From the NCBI GenBank assembly GCA_900543885.1, contig UQTA01000010.1, positions 1 to 64,000 on the forward strand: a DNA stretch of 64,000 nt, read 5' to 3'. Shown one piece after another: positions 51,499 through 60,908 of this stretch. The notes below the pieces were generated by a model. The model was given only the letters and a program-made list of their open reading frames with translations. It ran no database searches and was not told the origin of the DNA. This DNA comes from an uncultured Clostridium sp. GTDB lineage: Bacteria; Bacillota; Clostridia; Lachnospirales; Lachnospiraceae. Both the position numbers and the translations under genes were made by a program. Position 1 is the stretch's first letter; the number at the start of each line of letters is the position of its first letter.

Positions 51499-52328
51499 TG
51501 AAAAAGGCGAAAAGATTGTACTTGTTTCTGGCGCTTGTATTTATCATTTTTAGCTGCTGTCTCGTAATCATACCTTTATATTTTACGGTACTGAATTCTT
51601 TTAAACCATACTCAGAGATTGCAGCAAATATTGCAGCATTTCCACACAACCCAACGTTAAGCAATTTTAAAGAAGCGTGGAGAAGATTGGATTTCCTGAG
51701 AGTTTTGGGAAATACATTGATCGTTACTGTATTTTCTGCTATTGGTACTGTGATTTTAAGCGGAATGACCGGCTATTGGATCACACGTCATAACAATTGG
51801 TTTACAAAACTCTGTTTTGTATTGATCCTTTGTGGAATGAGTGTTCCTTTTCAATGTATTATGATCACATTTGCAAAAATGATTGGTTTATTAAAACTTG
51901 GAAATCATTATCTGGGCGTTATTTTAAGTAATTGGACATTTTCCATGCCTATGTCGGTTTTTCTGGTAACAGGGGCGGTAAAGGCACTTCCATTAGAAAT
52001 TGAAGAGTCAGCAGTTATTGATGGCTGTTCTCCGATGTCTCTTTACTGGCGAATCGTATTTCCACTGACAAAAGGAACCATGTTTACGATCGTATGTCTG
52101 GAAGTGTTAAAATATTGGAATAATTACCTGATGACACAGTTTATTCTTACAAAGCCACAGCTGCGTACGATTCAGATTGCAATGATGTCCTTATTTAACG
52201 AGGCATTGTTCTCCTGGGATGTAGCAGTAGCAGCAGTAACTTTGTCAATCCTTCCTTTGTTTGTTTTCTTTGTGATTTCACAGAAACAGGTAATGAGTGG
52301 GGCAACAGTAGGAGCAGTGAAAGGCTAG
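51498..52328 (+). CDS. carbohydrate ABC transporter permease (MalG/UgpE type)
   Basis: A 276-residue permease with six membrane segments. The EAA loop is EIEESAVIDGCSPMSLYWRIVFPL. The start overlaps the first permease. A stem-loop follows the stop and separates it from the binding-protein gene. Confidence 0.93.
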   Translation: MKKAKRLYLFLALVFIIFSCCLVIIPLYFTVLNSFKPYSEIAANIAAFPHNPTLSNFKEAWRRLDFLRVLGNTLIVTVFSAIGTVILSGMTGYWITRHNNWFTKLCFVLILCGMSVPFQCIMITFAKMIGLLKLGNHYLGVILSNWTFSMPMSVFLVTGAVKALPLEIEESAVIDGCSPMSLYWRIVFPLTKGTMFTIVCLEVLKYWNNYLMTQFILTKPQLRTIQIAMMSLFNEALFSWDVAVAAVTLSILPLFVFFVISQKQVMSGATVGAVKG

Positions 52329-52330
52329 AG

Positions 52331-52356
52331 CTTACAACTGTCCGGAAAGTTGTAAG
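52331..52356 (+). other. intra-operon stem-loop between permease and binding-protein genes
   Basis: CTTACAACT (52331-52339) pairs with AGTTGTAAG (52348-52356). Only three T residues follow, so it looks more like a processing/stability element that favours the binding-protein mRNA than a full terminator. Confidence 0.55.
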
Positions 52357-52407
52357 TTTCATCACTTAAATTTTAATAATTTTAATAAACGAAAGGGGAA
52401 GCAGTTT

Positions 52408-53805
52408 ATGAAGAAAAGAAGAGTAGCAGCGTTATTTATGGCAGCAGCCATGGCAGTAACAGGAATGACAGGATGTGGTTCTTCAGATACCGCAACAACA
52501 GAGGCAGCTAAAACAGAAGCTGGTTCAGAGGCAGTTTCAAAGGAAGAAACAGAGGCAGCGAAAGAGAAAACGATTGATGTAAAGAGTCTTCCTGCCGGTT
52601 CAGTCGATCTTTCCATTATGCTTCCACTGGGGCAGTGGACGGATAATTTTAATATGTTGATTGATGCATATAAAGCAGAGCATCCGGAAATCGGTGAGAT
52701 TACAGCTACATTCCCAGGTTCTGATAAATATGATGATTTATTAGTATCTGCTCTTTCAGCAGGAGAGCTGCCAAACATCATTAACCTTGGCTATGGTGTA
52801 AGAAGACAGGATTGGTGGCAGTACTGTGAAGATTTAAGCACTGGCTGTCCAGCATACGAAATGCTGACAGATGCTCAGATTGAAAATGGTACAGATGGCG
52901 ATTACGGAATGTTGGTTCTGCCTATGACAATGGAAGGAACAGGAATTCTTTATAATACTAAGATCCTGGAAGAGACTGGCTGGGATCATATGCCGGAAAC
53001 AAGAGATGAACTGTTGCAGTACTGCAAGGATCTGAAGGAAAAAGGCATTCAGCCATTTATGCTTCCATGGGCAGAGACTTATCTGAATTTATTTAACAAT
53101 GTAGGAAATTACTGGCTGTTGGATAAGCCAGATGGCGGAAAAGAAACGTTAGCTAAACTGATGAACGGAGAAGACGTAGATCTTGCCAATGATCCAGAGA
53201 TGACGGAACTGTTAGATACATATGAACAGATATTAATGCCTTATGCACAGGAAGGCGCTGTTTCAGCAGATAAATGGACCTGCCGTAATGCATTCTTTGC
53301 AGAAGAGTGTGCAATGCTGATCGGTGAAGGATCTTACGAAACACCAAATATCCAGAATGCGAATCCGGCACTGCTTGATCATGTAAAACAGGGAATCCTT
53401 CCGATTTCAAATGACGCATCTAAGAATAAGATGGCAATTGCAACAATTAGTATTAGTGTTACAAAAAATGACGATCCAAATGTAGTTGCATGTGCAAAGG
53501 ATTTTGCAAGCTGGTTAGTATCCTCTGATACTGCAAGATTATGGCATCAGGAAACTATGGGAAGTCCAACATCTATTCAGGGACTGGAGGTATCCGATAA
53601 ACTTCCTGTTATTGCAAAAGATGTAATTGATACCATCGATGCAGGAAAAGCAACAGAGAATGTTTTCGTATACATGCCATCATCTATTTATACAGATATG
53701 CAGGAGAACTGGGCAAAATATGTTGCTGGCGTAGAAACTAGAGAGCAGTTTCTTGAGAGATATCAGCAGATCTTTAAAGATTTAAAAGATGGTATTTACG
53801 GCTAA
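52408..53805 (+). CDS. carbohydrate ABC transporter substrate-binding lipoprotein
   Basis: A 465-residue lipoprotein. A signal peptide with lipobox GMTGC (Cys at about 25) is followed by a Thr/Glu-rich linker and a family 1-type sugar-binding fold: LPLGQWTDNFNMLIDAYKAE at the start, PMTMEGTGILYNTKILEETGWDHMPETRDEL in the middle. AAAGGGG precedes the ATG. The ligand cannot be read from sequence; the locus suggests a carbohydrate or uronic-acid-like compound. Confidence 0.9.
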   Translation: MKKRRVAALFMAAAMAVTGMTGCGSSDTATTEAAKTEAGSEAVSKEETEAAKEKTIDVKSLPAGSVDLSIMLPLGQWTDNFNMLIDAYKAEHPEIGEITATFPGSDKYDDLLVSALSAGELPNIINLGYGVRRQDWWQYCEDLSTGCPAYEMLTDAQIENGTDGDYGMLVLPMTMEGTGILYNTKILEETGWDHMPETRDELLQYCKDLKEKGIQPFMLPWAETYLNLFNNVGNYWLLDKPDGGKETLAKLMNGEDVDLANDPEMTELLDTYEQILMPYAQEGAVSADKWTCRNAFFAEECAMLIGEGSYETPNIQNANPALLDHVKQGILPISNDASKNKMAIATISISVTKNDDPNVVACAKDFASWLVSSDTARLWHQETMGSPTSIQGLEVSDKLPVIAKDVIDTIDAGKATENVFVYMPSSIYTDMQENWAKYVAGVETREQFLERYQQIFKDLKDGIYG

Positions 53806-53834
53806 ATCTCTGGTCTGTAGTGTGAGGTAGGAAA

Positions 53835-54596
53835 ATGAATAAATTTTATATTGCGAGAGCGGAAGAAATAAAAGCAGATTACAATGAACATGGCTTTGCC
53901 CTTACAGAACTTCTGGAGGGCAGCCATGATGGCAGTATCCATAATTACAAAGGCTTTTTAAAAGCAGGAGCAGAGATCGTTCCGGAGCTGTACAAGGATA
54001 AAGTAGTCATCTATATGTTTGGCAAAGGAAAGGGATATGTGGCGGATCAAAATGGTGTCAATTCCATTGAAGAAGAGATCAGCTTTTACTTCCCAGCATT
54101 TGACAAAAATCCATACAGGATCCACGCTTTTGAAGATATGGAGTTTATCAAGTCCATTGTAACAATGGATGACTATGACTGGGAAGATTACAGCAAGTCC
54201 CATGTGAGACTGCCGTATTTCAGACCATTAAGCAAATGCCCGCGTTATGATCAGGACTGCAAAGGTCCTCATACCACATCCTGGCATGTATTAAATCCAA
54301 AGCAGTTAGGTCATGTGATCCTTGGTGTTGTAAGGGCCGTAGGAGAAGGAACTGATGAAAAGGGACATCCAGCTGTTCATCAGTGGAATTACTGCCTTGG
54401 AAACGCAGATTTTGATATTACTGTTGACGGAGAGACTACTCATACAAAGGCAGGCGATTTCAGCTTTATTCCAGCAGGACCGGATCACAGCCTGATTGCA
54501 CAGCCGGGTAAGGAAGTATTCTATGTATGGTATGAGCAGTTTACCAGAGGCAGTCGTGATTATATTGTGAAGCTGGCGAAAGGTGAAATGGAATAG
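53835..54596 (+). CDS. bicupin-like protein, tandem paralog 1
   Basis: A 253-residue protein I cannot assign to a named family. Two cupin-like halves are suggested: the first has FLKAGAEI...VIYMFGKGKGYV (41-69), the second VVRAVGEGTDEKGHPAVHQW (165-184) to GDFSFIPAGPDHSL (207-220). Likely metal ligands are H178, H182 and H218, with spacing H-x3-H in place of the usual H-x-H. The shared motif YDQDCKGPHTTSW links the halves. The three paralogs follow the binding-protein gene in one operon and probably process the imported compound. Confidence 0.75.
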   Translation: MNKFYIARAEEIKADYNEHGFALTELLEGSHDGSIHNYKGFLKAGAEIVPELYKDKVVIYMFGKGKGYVADQNGVNSIEEEISFYFPAFDKNPYRIHAFEDMEFIKSIVTMDDYDWEDYSKSHVRLPYFRPLSKCPRYDQDCKGPHTTSWHVLNPKQLGHVILGVVRAVGEGTDEKGHPAVHQWNYCLGNADFDITVDGETTHTKAGDFSFIPAGPDHSLIAQPGKEVFYVWYEQFTRGSRDYIVKLAKGEME

Positions 54597-54607
54597 AGGT
54601 AGCGTTT

Positions 54608-55384
54608 ATGGAAGGTTATTATATCGTAAGAAATGAAGACATCCGCATTCAATATGATGAAAATGGATTTTTTCAGACAGAGGTGCTGGCAGGCAGTTAT
54701 GACGGAGGCATCAGAAATTATAAATGTTTCCTAAAAGCAGGATGCGAAGTAAAACCGGCATTGTATAAAGATAAAACCGTTGTATACATGTTTGGAAAGG
54801 GCCGGGGCTACGTAACAGATACGAAAGAGGCCCACAACATTACAGAATTATCATTTTATCTTCCTGATTTTGATCATTCTCCTTTTGAGATCCATGCAAT
54901 AGATGATATGGAATTTATCATGAGCGTGGTAGATATGAACCAGTGGGATAAGGAACGTTTTGATCACAGCCATATTCATCTGCCATTCTTCTTAAAGTAC
55001 ACAGATGGACAGGTTTATGACCAGGATTGCAAGGGGCCCAATACCACTTCCTGGTTGGTTGTAGGCCCAGGACAGATGGGAAGAATCTTAATGGGTGTTG
55101 TACGGGCTGTAGGAGAAGGAACTGATGAAAAAGGACATCCTACCGTTGCACAGTGGAATTATAGCATTGACAATGCAGAATTTGAACTGAGTGTGGATCA
55201 TCAGGAGCCTGTCATTCAAAGAGGCGGAGATTTCAGCTTCGTTCCGGCAGGACCGGATCATAGTCTAATTGCAAGACCAGGCAAAGAAGTATTCTATGTA
55301 TGGTATGAGCATTATACAAGAGAGCGTGATTTTATGGTCACTCTTGCAAAGGGCGATAAGCTGGAAGATAAACTGAAACATTAA
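54608..55384 (+). CDS. bicupin-like protein, tandem paralog 2 (altered metal site)
   Basis: A 258-residue paralog of its neighbours. It keeps FLKAGCEV, MFGKGRGYV, YDQDCKGPNTTSW and GDFSFVPAGPDHSL. The second cupin reads GHPTVAQWNY, so the residue equal to H182 of paralog 1 is A181, while H177 and H218 remain. Loss of a probable ligand suggests a changed or non-catalytic role, possibly as partner subunit. It starts 11 bases after paralog 1. Confidence 0.75.
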   Translation: MEGYYIVRNEDIRIQYDENGFFQTEVLAGSYDGGIRNYKCFLKAGCEVKPALYKDKTVVYMFGKGRGYVTDTKEAHNITELSFYLPDFDHSPFEIHAIDDMEFIMSVVDMNQWDKERFDHSHIHLPFFLKYTDGQVYDQDCKGPNTTSWLVVGPGQMGRILMGVVRAVGEGTDEKGHPTVAQWNYSIDNAEFELSVDHQEPVIQRGGDFSFVPAGPDHSLIARPGKEVFYVWYEHYTRERDFMVTLAKGDKLEDKLKH

Positions 55385-55431
55385 TAAAGATGTAGCTATT
55401 ATATGAATATATAAAAGGAGCAGATTAAAAA

Positions 55432-56205
55432 ATGGAGAGAGAATACGAGAAAAATTTCTATGTAGAGAAAGCATCAGACATTGCTGCGAGAGCACAGTAT
55501 GATGACAATGGATTTGCAAAAGTAGAATTACTGCCAGGTGTATATCATGGTGGAATTCAGAGCTTCAAATGCTTTTTGAAAGCTGGACATAAGGTATCTC
55601 CAGAGCTTTTTGCAGATAAATCAGTGGTTATTTTTTTCGGAAAAGGCGAAGGTGAACTGACAGACTGTGACGGAGTACATAAGATTACAGAAGTTGCTTT
55701 CTATGTTCCATTTATGGATAAGGAAAAATATGAGATCCATGCAATTGAAGATATGGAATTTGTCTACAATGTAATTGAAATGAATCAGTGGGATAGAGCT
55801 GCATTTGACAGATGGCATATCCGTCTCCCGTATTTCCGTCTTCACAGCGAGTGTGTTCAGTACATCCAGGACTGCAAGGGACCAAATACAGAGGCAAGAA
55901 TGATCCTTTGCCCGAAGTGGCATGGAAGAATCATTCTGGGAACAACCAGAGCTGTCGGTGAAGGCACCGTAGAAAAGGGACACCCAAAGGTTCATCAGTG
56001 GAATTACTGCTTAGGTGATTCTGATTTCCACATGAGCGTAGGTTACAAGGCAGAAAACAATATGGAAACTGTTCAGCATCACGCTGGTGACTGGAGCTTC
56101 ATTCCTGCAGGTGCAGACCATGACCTTGTTTCTGATCCTGGTAAGGAAGTATATTATATCTGGTTTGAGCATTACACAGATGAACAGGCAATGGCTAAAA
56201 TGTAA
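55432..56205 (+). CDS. bicupin-like protein, tandem paralog 3
   Basis: A 257-residue paralog, more divergent than the other two. It shares GGIQSFKCFLKAGHKV, FFGKGEGEL, IQDCKGPNTEAR, EKGHPKVHQWNYC and WSFIPAGADHDLV. All three probable ligands are kept (H184, H188, H230). AAAGGAG precedes the ATG. A 10-bp hairpin at 56237 follows its stop. Confidence 0.75.
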   Translation: MEREYEKNFYVEKASDIAARAQYDDNGFAKVELLPGVYHGGIQSFKCFLKAGHKVSPELFADKSVVIFFGKGEGELTDCDGVHKITEVAFYVPFMDKEKYEIHAIEDMEFVYNVIEMNQWDRAAFDRWHIRLPYFRLHSECVQYIQDCKGPNTEARMILCPKWHGRIILGTTRAVGEGTVEKGHPKVHQWNYCLGDSDFHMSVGYKAENNMETVQHHAGDWSFIPAGADHDLVSDPGKEVYYIWFEHYTDEQAMAKM

Positions 56206-56236
56206 ATAAAATAATAAAATATAAAAACAAGCCTGG

Positions 56237-56264
56237 GGCTGCTGCAAATAAAACTGCAGCAGCC
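56237..56264 (+). terminator. hairpin after the cupin genes, possible terminator
   Basis: GGCTGCTGCA (56237-56246) pairs perfectly with TGCAGCAGCC (56255-56264). The following TTATCTGTTT is only partly T-rich, so partial termination before the MATE gene is likely. Confidence 0.6.
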
Positions 56265-56304
56265 TTATCTGTTTACAGAATAAGGCTGTTAAGAGGGAAC
56301 ATAT

Positions 56305-57657
56305 ATGACAGGTACAGTAAAAAAAGCAAAAAGCAGGAATATAAACATGACAGCAGGAAGCCCGGTGCGTCTGGTGGTTCTGTTTTCCATTCCACTGATC
56401 TTTGGGAACATATTTCAACAATTATACTATATTACAGATGCTGTGATTGTAGGTAAATATATTAGTATTCAGGCACTGGCAGCTGTAAACAGCTGTACCT
56501 GGATCACCTGGCTTTTAAACGCCATTGCCAGGGATTTTTCCAATACCTTAAGTATTCTGGCTTCCTACAGTGTAGGAGAAGGAGATCAGGAAAAAGTTAA
56601 AAAAATTGTTGGAAATGCAGGAACCATTACACTGCTTCTTTCTCTGTTCCTTCTTGTTTTTGCAGAAACGAATCTGGATCTGTTTTTCCGCTTGTTTAAA
56701 GTGCAGGCAGAGGTGATCCAGATGACGGGGGAGTATTTTTCCATTGTACTTTTGGGAATTCCCTTTGTCCTGATCTATAATGCAGCAGCAGCTCTTTTAA
56801 GAGCAGAGGGAAACAGTCAGGTTACGTTTCATTCCGTAGCCGTGGCTACAGTGATCAATATTGTTCTGGATGTTTTATTTATTGTACATTTTGGATGGGG
56901 AGTAAAAGGCGGCGCGGCAGCTACAGTGATCGCGCAGTTTGTATCCATGGTCATAGCTCTGGTTCCGCTGTTAAAAAGCAAAATGTTCACGAAGGATCTG
57001 TCTTATTGGAAACTGGATGTAAGTCTGTTAAAGCAGATGGTAAGCCTGTGGCTGCCTATGTTTGTAAACAGCGCGGTAATTACGATTGGAGGAAGTTATG
57101 TATCCCGGAATGTCAATGCCATTGGCCCGTATTTTACAGCGGGAATTTCCTCCGGAACCAAGATATTTACTATGTTGGAATCTTTGATCATGGCTATCCA
57201 GACGGGACTTTCTGTATTCATTGGACAAAATCTGGGAGCCGGATTAAGAGAACGGGTAAGAAAAGGGCAGCATCAGGTAGTGCTTTTTAGCCTGGTATTA
57301 TCATTTTTCTTAAATATTGTAGTTCAGAGTCTGGCACCTGTTCTTGTAGGAATATTTTTATCTGCTTCAGATCCTCTTTATGCGCAGACACTTCATGTAG
57401 CGGTGGCAGATGTGCGGGTGATTACTCTGGGAATGTTTATCATGGCACCTATGTATTTATACAGGATTGCCATTCAGACATTGGGACATCCAAAATATCC
57501 AATGTATGCAGGATTTTTACAGCTTTTGGCAAGAGTATTTTCTGTTTCTGTCCTGCCAATGTTTATTGGAGAATACGGATATTATGTGGCAACGATCCTG
57601 GCATGGATTGTTACGCTTCCAGTTGTGATGATCCCATATTATAAATACCTAAAATAA
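56305..57657 (+). CDS. MATE-family efflux transporter
   Basis: A 450-residue membrane protein with about 12 segments. FSIPLIFGNIFQQLYYITDAVIVGKYISIQALAAVN is the MATE N-terminal signature. AGAGGG precedes the ATG. It lies 99 bases after the third cupin gene on the same strand, so it may export a product or by-product of that locus. It is distinct in sequence from the transporters at 40528 and 59414. Confidence 0.9.
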   Translation: MTGTVKKAKSRNINMTAGSPVRLVVLFSIPLIFGNIFQQLYYITDAVIVGKYISIQALAAVNSCTWITWLLNAIARDFSNTLSILASYSVGEGDQEKVKKIVGNAGTITLLLSLFLLVFAETNLDLFFRLFKVQAEVIQMTGEYFSIVLLGIPFVLIYNAAAALLRAEGNSQVTFHSVAVATVINIVLDVLFIVHFGWGVKGGAAATVIAQFVSMVIALVPLLKSKMFTKDLSYWKLDVSLLKQMVSLWLPMFVNSAVITIGGSYVSRNVNAIGPYFTAGISSGTKIFTMLESLIMAIQTGLSVFIGQNLGAGLRERVRKGQHQVVLFSLVLSFFLNIVVQSLAPVLVGIFLSASDPLYAQTLHVAVADVRVITLGMFIMAPMYLYRIAIQTLGHPKYPMYAGFLQLLARVFSVSVLPMFIGEYGYYVATILAWIVTLPVVMIPYYKYLK

Positions 57658-57700
57658 AACACATAGAATTTCACTTATCTTGCATACAATTACTATTGAG

Positions 57701-57720
57701 GGGATCTGCGGGTAGATCCC
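57701..57720 (+). other. leader hairpin
   Basis: GGGATCT (57701-57707) pairs with AGATCCC (57714-57720) 47 bases before the next start codon. No T-run follows. Confidence 0.4.
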
Positions 57721-57766
57721 TGATTTATATGAAGCGTAAAGGTTATTAAAAGCAAGGAGTGAGGAT

Positions 57767-58822
57767 ATGGCAGGTTATCGCAGATTAATATCGTATATTT
57801 ATGCTTATGAGGGGGAAGAAAAAGGGAAAAATATCGGTTTTGTAAAATTAGAGTCCAGGAATGGCCAGTGCCGCCTTAGCGTAAATGTAAAAAAGGTGTA
57901 TGTAGGCGGAAATGATATAGGTGTTTATCTGCTGTCATCGGGACAGGAGATATTTCTGGGAAATATTTTTATAAGAAATGGCTGCGGCGAGTTCCGCACC
58001 ATTATAAATGTGGAAAATATAATGGGAACTGGCAATTCTATGGACAGCTGCATCGGTCTTGCCATTCATGAAAAAGGAGAAGAATGGCGTGTATATAAAA
58101 CTGTCTGGGAAGATGCAGTGGCTCAGGCGGCAGAGCTGGAATTTGCAGAAATTACAGAAAAAAAGCAGGAAGACACAGAAAAAAGGGATGAGCAGCTGAA
58201 AAAGCAGATTGAAGAACTGAACAGGGAGATCGATGAGACGGTGAAACCGGAAATACGGCAGGAATGTGTGGCAGCAGATCATACATCTGAAAATACTGCT
58301 GATGAGGAAGAAAATGCAGAACCTTTGGAAGACGCAGCAAGTGAAACGACAGCAGAAGCAGCTCAGGTTTTACAGCAGGAAGAAATTCCTCTTGGCAATC
58401 CAAAGGAGTTAGAACGTCTGGATGCGGAAGAGGAAAAATGGGGACCGGAGGTGCTTTGGGCCCGTTTCTGGAAACATTATCCCAAAATGCAGGCCTTTGA
58501 CAGTCAGGGAACTGCTGAAATACTTACCATACGTCCCCAGGATATTGGCCTTTTACCAAGGGAAAACTGGGGATATGGCAACAACAGTTTTTTACTTCAT
58601 GGTTATTATAATTATCGTTATCTTATTCTGGCCAGAGTGGGTGATGAAAAACATACTAAGAGCAGGTACATATTAGGTGTTCCCGGTCATTATTACAGCA
58701 ACGAAAAATACATGGCGTCTATGTTCGGCTTCCCCCATTTTGTCCTTGCAAAAACACAGCCGTCTCAGGATGGCCGCTTTGGCTACTGGTATGCAGATGT
58801 AAAGATGGAGAATGTGGAGTAA
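57767..58822 (+). CDS. Lachnospiraceae-type protein of unknown function (possible DUF6128)
   Basis: A 351-residue soluble protein. The N-terminal domain (about 1-120) is beta-rich with GNDIGVYLLSSGQEIFLGNI. A Glu/Ala/Thr-rich, partly coiled linker follows (about 125-225). The C-terminal domain has IRPQDIGLLPRENWGYGNNS, LLHGYYNYRYLILAR and MASMFGFPHFVLA. I recall such C-terminal domains in Lachnospiraceae under a DUF6128 label but am not certain. A ribosome site CAAGGAG precedes the ATG. No function can be given. Confidence 0.7.
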   Translation: MAGYRRLISYIYAYEGEEKGKNIGFVKLESRNGQCRLSVNVKKVYVGGNDIGVYLLSSGQEIFLGNIFIRNGCGEFRTIINVENIMGTGNSMDSCIGLAIHEKGEEWRVYKTVWEDAVAQAAELEFAEITEKKQEDTEKRDEQLKKQIEELNREIDETVKPEIRQECVAADHTSENTADEEENAEPLEDAASETTAEAAQVLQQEEIPLGNPKELERLDAEEEKWGPEVLWARFWKHYPKMQAFDSQGTAEILTIRPQDIGLLPRENWGYGNNSFLLHGYYNYRYLILARVGDEKHTKSRYILGVPGHYYSNEKYMASMFGFPHFVLAKTQPSQDGRFGYWYADVKMENVE

Positions 58823-58869
58823 ATATGTTATAATCAACAGACAAACCAGAAAGAAAGGCAGATATACCT

Positions 58870-59457
58870 ATGGATGAAGCCGCCAAGAAAGGACTTGCTA
58901 CCAGGCAGCGGCGCTGGGAAGCAAGAAATGAAAAACGCCGTCTGAAGGCATTAGAAGAAGAGGCGAAAGCCGCTAAGATCAAAGCAGAAGACGAGAAATA
59001 CATGAAAGAAGCGATTAAACAGGCAAAAAAAGCAGCCAAAATAGGAGATGTTCCTATTGGCTGTGTTCTTGTAAAAGATGGACAGGTCATTGCAAGAGGT
59101 TATAACCGGAGAAATGCGGATAAAACGGTGCTTTCCCATGCGGAAGTGACATCTATTAAAAAAGCCTGTAAAAAAGAAGGAGACTGGCGTCTGGAAGATT
59201 GTACACTTTATGTGACTTTAGAGCCATGTCCCATGTGTGCAGGTGCCATTGTCCAGGCCAGAATCCCCAGAGTTGTTATTGGATCCATGAACAGCAAAGC
59301 AGGCTGTGCTGGTTCCGTTCTCAACTTATTAAGAGAGCCTGGTTTTAATCACCAGGCTCAGGTTGTTACAGGTATATTGGAAGAAGAATGTTCTGAAATG
59401 ATGTCAGGATTTTTTAGTGAGTTAAGGAAGAAGAAGCATCTTTTGGAAACTCCCTAA
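58870..59457 (+). CDS. tadA: tRNA adenosine(34) deaminase
   Basis: A 195-residue zinc deaminase that makes inosine at the wobble position of tRNA-Arg. HAEV holds the zinc His and catalytic Glu, and PCPMCAGAIVQARI the two zinc Cys. Residues 1-42 are a Lys/Arg/Glu/Ala-rich helical extension not found in most TadA proteins; a start at Met43 (KEAIKQAKKA) would give the normal length. The last 44 bases overlap the convergent MATE gene. It precedes the SRP RNA and dnaX as in Bacillus. Confidence 0.93.
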   Translation: MDEAAKKGLATRQRRWEARNEKRRLKALEEEAKAAKIKAEDEKYMKEAIKQAKKAAKIGDVPIGCVLVKDGQVIARGYNRRNADKTVLSHAEVTSIKKACKKEGDWRLEDCTLYVTLEPCPMCAGAIVQARIPRVVIGSMNSKAGCAGSVLNLLREPGFNHQAQVVTGILEEECSEMMSGFFSELRKKKHLLETP

Positions 59458-60790
59458 AAATACCACGGATCACAAACAGCGCAAGTAAGGAAGTGGCAAT
59501 ATCCGCGATGGGCTGGGCACACTGGATACCAAAAAGCCCTAACGTGAAAGTCAGGATCGTAAGAAGAGGGATCAAAAAGATTCCCTGACGGGCAGTAGAT
59601 ACCAAAGTAGCTCTGAATCCATATCCAATAGACTGTGGCATCATATTTCCCATGATAACAGTTCCCTGAAGAGGAAGAGTGATAAGCTGCAGCCGGAGAG
59701 CCAGCGTGCCGATCTCAATAACAGTGGGGTCACTGCGTCGGAAAAGCGTAATAATGGAACGGGCTGTAGGAAAACAGATGATGCTAAGTGCCAGGAGAAC
59801 GATGGTGCTTATACGGATACAGAACCAGCAGGCTTTCTTTATGCGATCATAAAGTCCGGCACCAAAGCAGTAACTGCATACAGGCTGGAAGCCCTGACCA
59901 AAACCGATAATAGCGGAGTTGATAAAAAACATAAAGCGGCTGACAATGGACATAGCCGCAATGGCAGCATCACCATAAGGCTGGCACATAAAATTCATCA
60001 GGATCGTTGCTACACTGGCAATTCCCTGACGTCCCAGAGAGGGAATACCACCATAGATGATCTCACGGTAAATAGCCAGTTTTGGCTGAAAGTTTCGGAT
60101 GCTGATAGAAATACAGCTTTCCTGATGATTGCACATCCACAAAAGAATACAGAAACTGATAAACTGAGAAAGTCCTGTAGCTAAAGCAGCGCCGGCTGTT
60201 CCCATTCCCATTGAAAAGATAAAAAGAGGATCCAGGGCAATATTTAAAAGACCGCCGATGGTAATGCCTACCATTGCGTAGGAGGCCTTTCCCTGGAAAC
60301 GCAGCAGGTTGTTCATAATAAAAGAACAGATCATAAATGGAGCTGCAATAAAAATATAGCGCGCATAGGCTTCTGCATAAGGAGCAATGGTCTCTGTAGC
60401 GCCTAAAAGCAGGACAACCCTGTGAATATTAAAGGTGGCCAGAACTGTGATCACCAGCCCCATGATGATACCGGTAAAAAAAGCAATGGAAACGATATGT
60501 TCTGCCTGTTCCCGTTTACCGGCTCCTAATGAACGGGTCATAAAATTGCCGCCACCCATTCCAATCATAAATGCCAATGCCTGGATAATGGACATGGCAG
60601 AAAAAATAACGCCTACAGCGCCGGAAGCACTGGTGCCCAGCTGACTTACAAAAAATGTATCAGCCATGTTGTAAATAGAACTGATCAGCATGCTGACAAT
60701 GGTAGGCGCAGCAAGTTTGGGGATAATATGGCTGATGGGCGAATTGGCCATTTCATAATACTGGTCATGTTTTTCTTGTGTATGGTTCAT
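59414..60790 (-). CDS. MATE-family efflux transporter
   Basis: A 458-residue membrane protein. IIPKLAAPTIVSMLISSIYNMADTFFVSQLG is the MATE opening, and GGNFMTRSLGAGKREQAE follows. ATG 60790 has AAGGAG 7 bases upstream; a longer frame to 60841 lacks support. It lies on the opposite strand, between tadA and the SRP RNA, and its 3' end overlaps tadA by 44 bases. Confidence 0.92.
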   Translation of the reverse strand: MNHTQEKHDQYYEMANSPISHIIPKLAAPTIVSMLISSIYNMADTFFVSQLGTSASGAVGVIFSAMSIIQALAFMIGMGGGNFMTRSLGAGKREQAEHIVSIAFFTGIIMGLVITVLATFNIHRVVLLLGATETIAPYAEAYARYIFIAAPFMICSFIMNNLLRFQGKASYAMVGITIGGLLNIALDPLFIFSMGMGTAGAALATGLSQFISFCILLWMCNHQESCISISIRNFQPKLAIYREIIYGGIPSLGRQGIASVATILMNFMCQPYGDAAIAAMSIVSRFMFFINSAIIGFGQGFQPVCSYCFGAGLYDRIKKACWFCIRISTIVLLALSIICFPTARSIITLFRRSDPTVIEIGTLALRLQLITLPLQGTVIMGNMMPQSIGYGFRATLVSTARQGIFLIPLLTILTFTLGLFGIQCAQPIADIATSLLALFVIRGIFREFPKDASSSLTH

Positions 60791-60846
60791 GAAAATACTC
60801 CTTATTTTTTGTGTATTTATAAAACAGCCTAAAGGCTGCAAATTTT

Positions 60847-60875
60847 ATTATAGCAGAGGAAAAACGGGATAACAA
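60847..60875 (-). promoter_or_regulatory. promoter of the minus-strand MATE gene
   Basis: Read on the minus strand, TTGTTA (60875-60870) is 17 bp from TATAAT (60852-60847). A CAGCCT/AGGCTG hairpin (60826-60839) would lie in the 5' leader. Confidence 0.6.
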
Positions 60876-60908
60876 GACGCACTTGGGTGCATCTTCTCGA
60901 TGAATCAC

